Of a stretch of 64,000 bases of DNA, positions 61,255 through 64,000 are shown piece by piece. Both the position numbers and the translations under genes were made by a program. Under the pieces are notes generated by a model that saw only the letters and a list, made by a program, of their open reading frames with translations, did not search any database and had not been told where the DNA came from. The stretch is from Limosilactobacillus avistercoris (GTDB taxonomy: Bacteria > Bacillota > Bacilli > Lactobacillales > Lactobacillaceae), in the NCBI RefSeq assembly GCF_014836425.1, contig NZ_JACSQW010000007.1, positions 20,459 to 84,458 on the forward strand, written 5' to 3'. Positions within the stretch are counted from its first letter, which is position 1. Each line of letters opens with the position of its first letter.

Positions 61255-62268
61255 ATGCGATATGTTTCAATGACTTCTCATAATATTGGGATGAACCTGG
61301 CAACTGAACAGTATTTGATGAACGATAAGGATTTTGGTCGGGAACCATTAGTACTCTTTTATTATGAAGAACCATGTATTATTGTTGGTCGTAATCAGAA
61401 TACGCTTGAAGAAATCAACCAAGACTATGTTAGAGAACACAATATTAGAGTAACGCGGCGACTTTCCGGTGGGGGTGCTGTCTACCAAGACTTAGGTAAT
61501 CTTTGTTTTAGCTTTGTTGTTCCTAGTGATAGTGAGGAATTCGGTGATTTTAAGTCCTTTACTAAACCAATCGTTGATGTTTTACATAAAATGGGTGCAA
61601 CTACCGCTGAAGTTAGTGGGCGGAACGATATTTTAGTTGATGGCAAGAAGTTCTCTGGAAATGCAATGTATTCTCGGAACGGTAAGACCTTCTCTCACGG
61701 GACATTGATGTTAAATGTTGATTTAAGTGTTGTTGCGGATGCCCTTCACGTTGCTAAGGATAAGATTGCCTCGAAAGGGATTAAGTCTGTTCGTTCGCGG
61801 GTCACTAATCTCCGTCCATTTCTTGATAAAAAGTACCAAGATATCGATGTTCCAACCTTCAGGGATGATCTAATTAAGGGATTATTCCATGTTGACAGTT
61901 TAGATGAAATTAAGGATAAGCAATACGTGGTTACTCCTGAAGATCAAAAGGAAATTGATAAGATTTACGAACAATACTACAACAACTGGGACTGGGTTTA
62001 TGGTAAGTCTCCTGAATTCACGCTTAAGCGGCGGAAGCACTTTGACATGGGAACGATCGATGCTCGGTTGAATGTTAAAGACGGTGTAATCAAAAATATT
62101 AAGTTCTATGGTGACTTCTTCGGTCCAGAAGATGTAAGTGCCTTAGCAGAGAAACTTCAGGGTGTTAAGTATGACCATGACGCAATTGCTAAGGTCCTTA
62201 ATGAAAATGGTACCCAGCAATACATTACCGGGATTCCAACCGATCAGATTGCCGATCTGTTGGCTTAA
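61255..62268 (+). CDS. lplA: Lipoate-protein ligase A
   Basis: 337 residues. Lipoyl-ligase signs: MNLATEQYLMNDKD, FYYEEPCIIVGRNQNTLEEIN, RRLSGGGAVYQDLGN (RRxSGGGAVxHD-type motif, here with Gln), SGNAMYSRNGKTFSHGTLM, and a C-terminal accessory domain. It activates free lipoate with ATP and attaches it to E2 or H proteins. RBS AAAGGAG. A cre-like site lies upstream. Confidence 0.95.
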   Translation: MRYVSMTSHNIGMNLATEQYLMNDKDFGREPLVLFYYEEPCIIVGRNQNTLEEINQDYVREHNIRVTRRLSGGGAVYQDLGNLCFSFVVPSDSEEFGDFKSFTKPIVDVLHKMGATTAEVSGRNDILVDGKKFSGNAMYSRNGKTFSHGTLMLNVDLSVVADALHVAKDKIASKGIKSVRSRVTNLRPFLDKKYQDIDVPTFRDDLIKGLFHVDSLDEIKDKQYVVTPEDQKEIDKIYEQYYNNWDWVYGKSPEFTLKRRKHFDMGTIDARLNVKDGVIKNIKFYGDFFGPEDVSALAEKLQGVKYDHDAIAKVLNENGTQQYITGIPTDQIADLLA

Positions 62269-62293
62269 TTGAGCTTTACCGAGATATTTAGTA

Positions 62294-62342
62294 AAATGTG
62301 GTTGATTGATCATTTCCGGATGGTGGATTAGCCACATTTTTG
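62294..62342 (+). terminator. Probable terminator after lplA
   Basis: AAAATGTGGT pairs with AGCCACATTTT (one bulge) across a long loop, followed by T-run. Confidence 0.6.
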
Positions 62343-62365
62343 ATCCGGTGAGGAGAGACGGAATA

Positions 62366-62830
62366 ATGAAATTAACAGTTGCAGATTATTTAGACCAGCT
62401 TAGCGGTGAAAAGACGATTGTAACAGAAACTGAAACAACCACATCAAAGGTTCAACAAAAATCAGTATTAAAAAAAGCGATTGAATCAGTAATTGATGCC
62501 CTAGACACAGGTCATTTAGGTAAGTATCAAATTACGATTAGGGTTAAAAAAGGTGATCCTGTTATTTTCCACCTTGATACTAACTTGATTAATATTCCGA
62601 TGGCAGAGGCAGAACGATTAGATAGAAAACTACTGGATAAGGAAATAACTTATCCTGTAAACCTTTATATGGTGATGGAAAGCGAAGATGTTAATAAGTC
62701 AGGATTGCGGATTGACGAGTTAGCAAACGAGACGGACTTGGCAGGGGATGTTGATGTCCTTATTAAGCGCCTTCAAGAATGGCTTGCTGAACACCTGGCA
62801 GATGTCATGGAGGCACGAGCTGAGGCGTAA
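62366..62830 (+). CDS. Small unknown acidic protein
   Basis: 154 residues, starting MKLTVADYLDQLSGEK. No recognised domain, signal peptide or membrane segment; alternating beta/alpha pattern and an acidic helical C-terminus (LIKRLQEWLAEHLADVMEARAEA). AGGAGA lies about 10 bases before ATG 62366; the longer frame from 62306 lacks an RBS and crosses the lplA terminator. Confidence 0.6.
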   Translation: MKLTVADYLDQLSGEKTIVTETETTTSKVQQKSVLKKAIESVIDALDTGHLGKYQITIRVKKGDPVIFHLDTNLINIPMAEAERLDRKLLDKEITYPVNLYMVMESEDVNKSGLRIDELANETDLAGDVDVLIKRLQEWLAEHLADVMEARAEA

Positions 62831-62868
62831 AACTTGCGAAAAAGGTTAATTCGTGTTAAATTATTATT

Positions 62869-63048
62869 TGCGATGAGTCGAGAGGTCTGGTAGCAACCCT
62901 AATGGCTACCATAAGACATTTCGAATGTGGGACACATAACTCACCGGATTGTGAGGTGTCCGGAGGTAGTCGAAGTGGACATCGACTATTTTCCTGAGAT
63001 AGTATCAATACACGTAAAGAAGCTGGAGTTTTTCTCCAGCTTTTTTTG
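62869..63048 (+). ncRNA. Candidate structured small RNA of about 180 nt
   Basis: Promoter: -35 TTGCGA (62834-62839), 17 bp, -10 TAAATT (62857-62862). Terminator: AAGCTGGAG/CTCCAGCTT with T-run (63020-63047). Between them no ORF of size, but a series of strong stems: GGTAGC/GCTACC (62889-62894 with 62905-62910), ACATT/AATGT (62916-62928), GGACAC/GTGTCC enclosing CTCAC/GTGAG (62930-62961), and TAGTCGA/TCGACTA (62967-62988). The class is unknown; it does not show T-box, 6S or SRP hallmarks. It could instead be a leader for the small gene at 63121, but the terminator makes an independent RNA more likely. The 449-bp gap also contains that gene. Confidence 0.6.
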
Positions 63049-63120
63049 ATCGGTTTGCTTAAGTTTACTAGCTTTATGAAATCGGTTACAATGAAGGTAG
63101 TGAATGTCGAGGTGATCAAT

Positions 63121-63216
63121 ATGAGAGATTGGTACTTCTTCGGTTACTTTGTTTTATTTGTTTTTCTAGTTTTTATTTACGTATGGAGGATTAGAAATCG
63201 CGTAAGCAGTCAATAA
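63121..63216 (+). CDS. 31-residue single-span membrane peptide
   Basis: MRDWYFFGYFVLFVFLVFIY then VWRIRNRVSSQ: one hydrophobic helix with a short basic tail. GAGGTGA lies 5-7 bases ahead of the ATG, and a promoter (-35 TTTACT, 17 bp, -10 TACAAT near 63087) precedes it. The size and shape resemble type I toxins and small membrane regulators, but no family is recognised. Confidence 0.5.
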   Translation: MRDWYFFGYFVLFVFLVFIYVWRIRNRVSSQ

Positions 63217-63241
63217 CGATACGTATTGAAAAAAATGAAAA

Positions 63242-63272
63242 GGCGTGAGCCGCGGCTTCTTGCGGTTCACGC
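63242..63272 (-). terminator. Terminator hairpin at the IS66 end
   Basis: GGCGTGA-CCGC pairs with GCGG-TCACGCC (one mismatch); on the minus strand it is followed by a T-rich run, so it fits the end of the IS66 gene. Confidence 0.7.
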
Positions 63273-63279
63273 CCTTTCT

Positions 63280-64000
63280 CTAGTTATGACATACTTGCTG
63301 CACTTCTTCTGCCCACGGTAAAAAAGCCTCAATGTCGCTCCTTTTCTGGTTGGGTAGTCGATCAAACAGGTATTTGAAATACTTATATACATTTAGTTTA
63401 TTAATTTTCGCTGTTGCTACTAACGTGTAGTAAATCGCATTGGCTTCAGCTCCACGAATGCTTTTCGCAAACAAGCAGTTCTTGCGAACCAAGGTTGTAA
63501 AACGGCTCTCTCCTTCTAGCGAGTTATTGCTTAGGGGAATTTGTCCATTTTCAAGAATTCGATAGACTATTGTCCGAAGCCTTAAGGCATTCTTGATGGC
63601 TGCACACAGCCGGCCCTGTGGTGAAGTGATACTTTCCAAGTACTGGTAAAACCTATCAAGCAACGGTTTCACATGAGTAATTCTTTGCTGCCGCTTTTCC
63701 TCTTCAGTTTAATATACTAATCCGTTTTCCTTATAGAAAACGGCCCCGAGTAGTTTTATCGCATGGAAAGCTTTCGAATACTTTAATTGCTTCTTACTCA
63801 GTAATTTAGTGATTCGAATAAACTCCCGGCGAATATGAACTAAGCACGAACCAAATCGGGCATGGGGATATAAACGATTACTGTAACCGCCATAGCCGCC
63901 ACACATGATAAAGCCCAGATAGTCCTGTCCGATAATATCGCCAATTACTTTTCCTGAGCGTGTATTACGATAGTGAAAAATCACCATCTGATGACGACTA
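63280..64000 (-). pseudogene. IS66-family transposase remnant (cut by window edge)
   Basis: One frame is readable from the right edge to 63280 with an in-frame TAA at 63709-63711 (between FYKENGLVY and TEEEKRQQR). IS66 TnpC features are seen: YRNTRSGKVIGD, GYGGYSN, CLVHIRREF, and the C-terminal NNSLEGESRF...RKNCLFAKS region. In the conserved DGYxGY motif the Asp is Gly (MCGGYGGY), so a likely catalytic residue is lost too. The element is therefore defective. No terminal inverted repeat is found at the left end, which may be lost. Confidence 0.85.

Noticed and set aside
62869..63048. T-box, TPP or 6S RNA identity for the small RNA
   Set aside because: No T-box GGTGG anti-terminator motif; the CTGAGA-like string is at the wrong end for TPP; the chain of short hairpins does not form the long rod with a central bubble of 6S RNA.

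Overview
The window looks like chromosome of a heterofermentative lactobacillus, most probably a Limosilactobacillus of the reuteri group. Support from the sequence: D-xylulose-5-phosphate/fructose-6-phosphate phosphoketolase beside the oxidative pentose-phosphate enzymes (zwf, gnd), a LacS-type lactose permease with a fused EIIA domain, a galK-galT-galR cluster, PepD, PepO-like and M20 peptidases, low G+C, strong GGAGG ribosome-binding sites and many TTG/GTG starts. The species call is inference. I see no tRNA, rRNA, CRISPR array or prophage.

Layout. 1-5 kb: end of a 3-methyladenine glycosylase gene, an AAA ATPase / VWA-metallopeptidase / small protein operon, and an M13 peptidase. 5-8 kb: decayed DNA (broken XRE regulator, broken GH32 sucrase) around a macrodomain gene flanked by two near-identical 154-bp repeats. 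8-13 kb: a complete Bce-type resistance module (response regulator, kinase, ABC ATPase, permease), then pnuC. 14-20 kb: greA, an unknown basic protein, glycerate kinase, PEBP, tyrosine phosphatase and SGNH hydrolase. 20-24 kb: galK-galT-galR. 24-33 kb: dipeptidase, YfcC-type transporter, amidohydrolase, symporter, Lrp regulator and a universal stress protein, interspersed with long-hairpin repeats. 33-39 kb: lacS, gnd, zwf. 39-48 kb: nrdI, an operon of a degenerate ABC ATPase with a Rossmann-like and a DUF1836 protein, an AI-2E family transporter, pepD, YbaK deacylase and a GntR regulator. 48-58 kb: phosphoketolase, a frameshifted APC permease, a ROK protein, an Rrf2 regulator divergent from an OpuC-type compatible-solute ABC operon, and a broken oxidoreductase. 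58-64 kb: a Tet(M)-like GTPase with a Usp protein, lipoate ligase, a candidate small RNA, a 31-residue membrane peptide and a defective IS66 element.

The genes converge on sugar fermentation: lactose and galactose enter by LacS, galactose goes through GalK/GalT, and glucose-6-phosphate goes through Zwf and Gnd to phosphoketolase. Near-identical palindromes at galK and lacS, each near a cre-like site, suggest that the galR product ties these loci together.

Less expected signals are: two exact copies of the Noc-binding consensus and one parS-like site; a dispersed family of long hairpins with a conserved tail; a 20-bp-period direct repeat upstream of the bceAB promoter; a pnuC leader with overlapping pairings; a three-gene operon whose first two proteins have lost nucleotide-binding motifs; and a roughly 180-nt structured RNA with its own promoter and terminator. 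Five loci are pseudogenes, two of them with single-base changes in homopolymers that could also be assembly errors.
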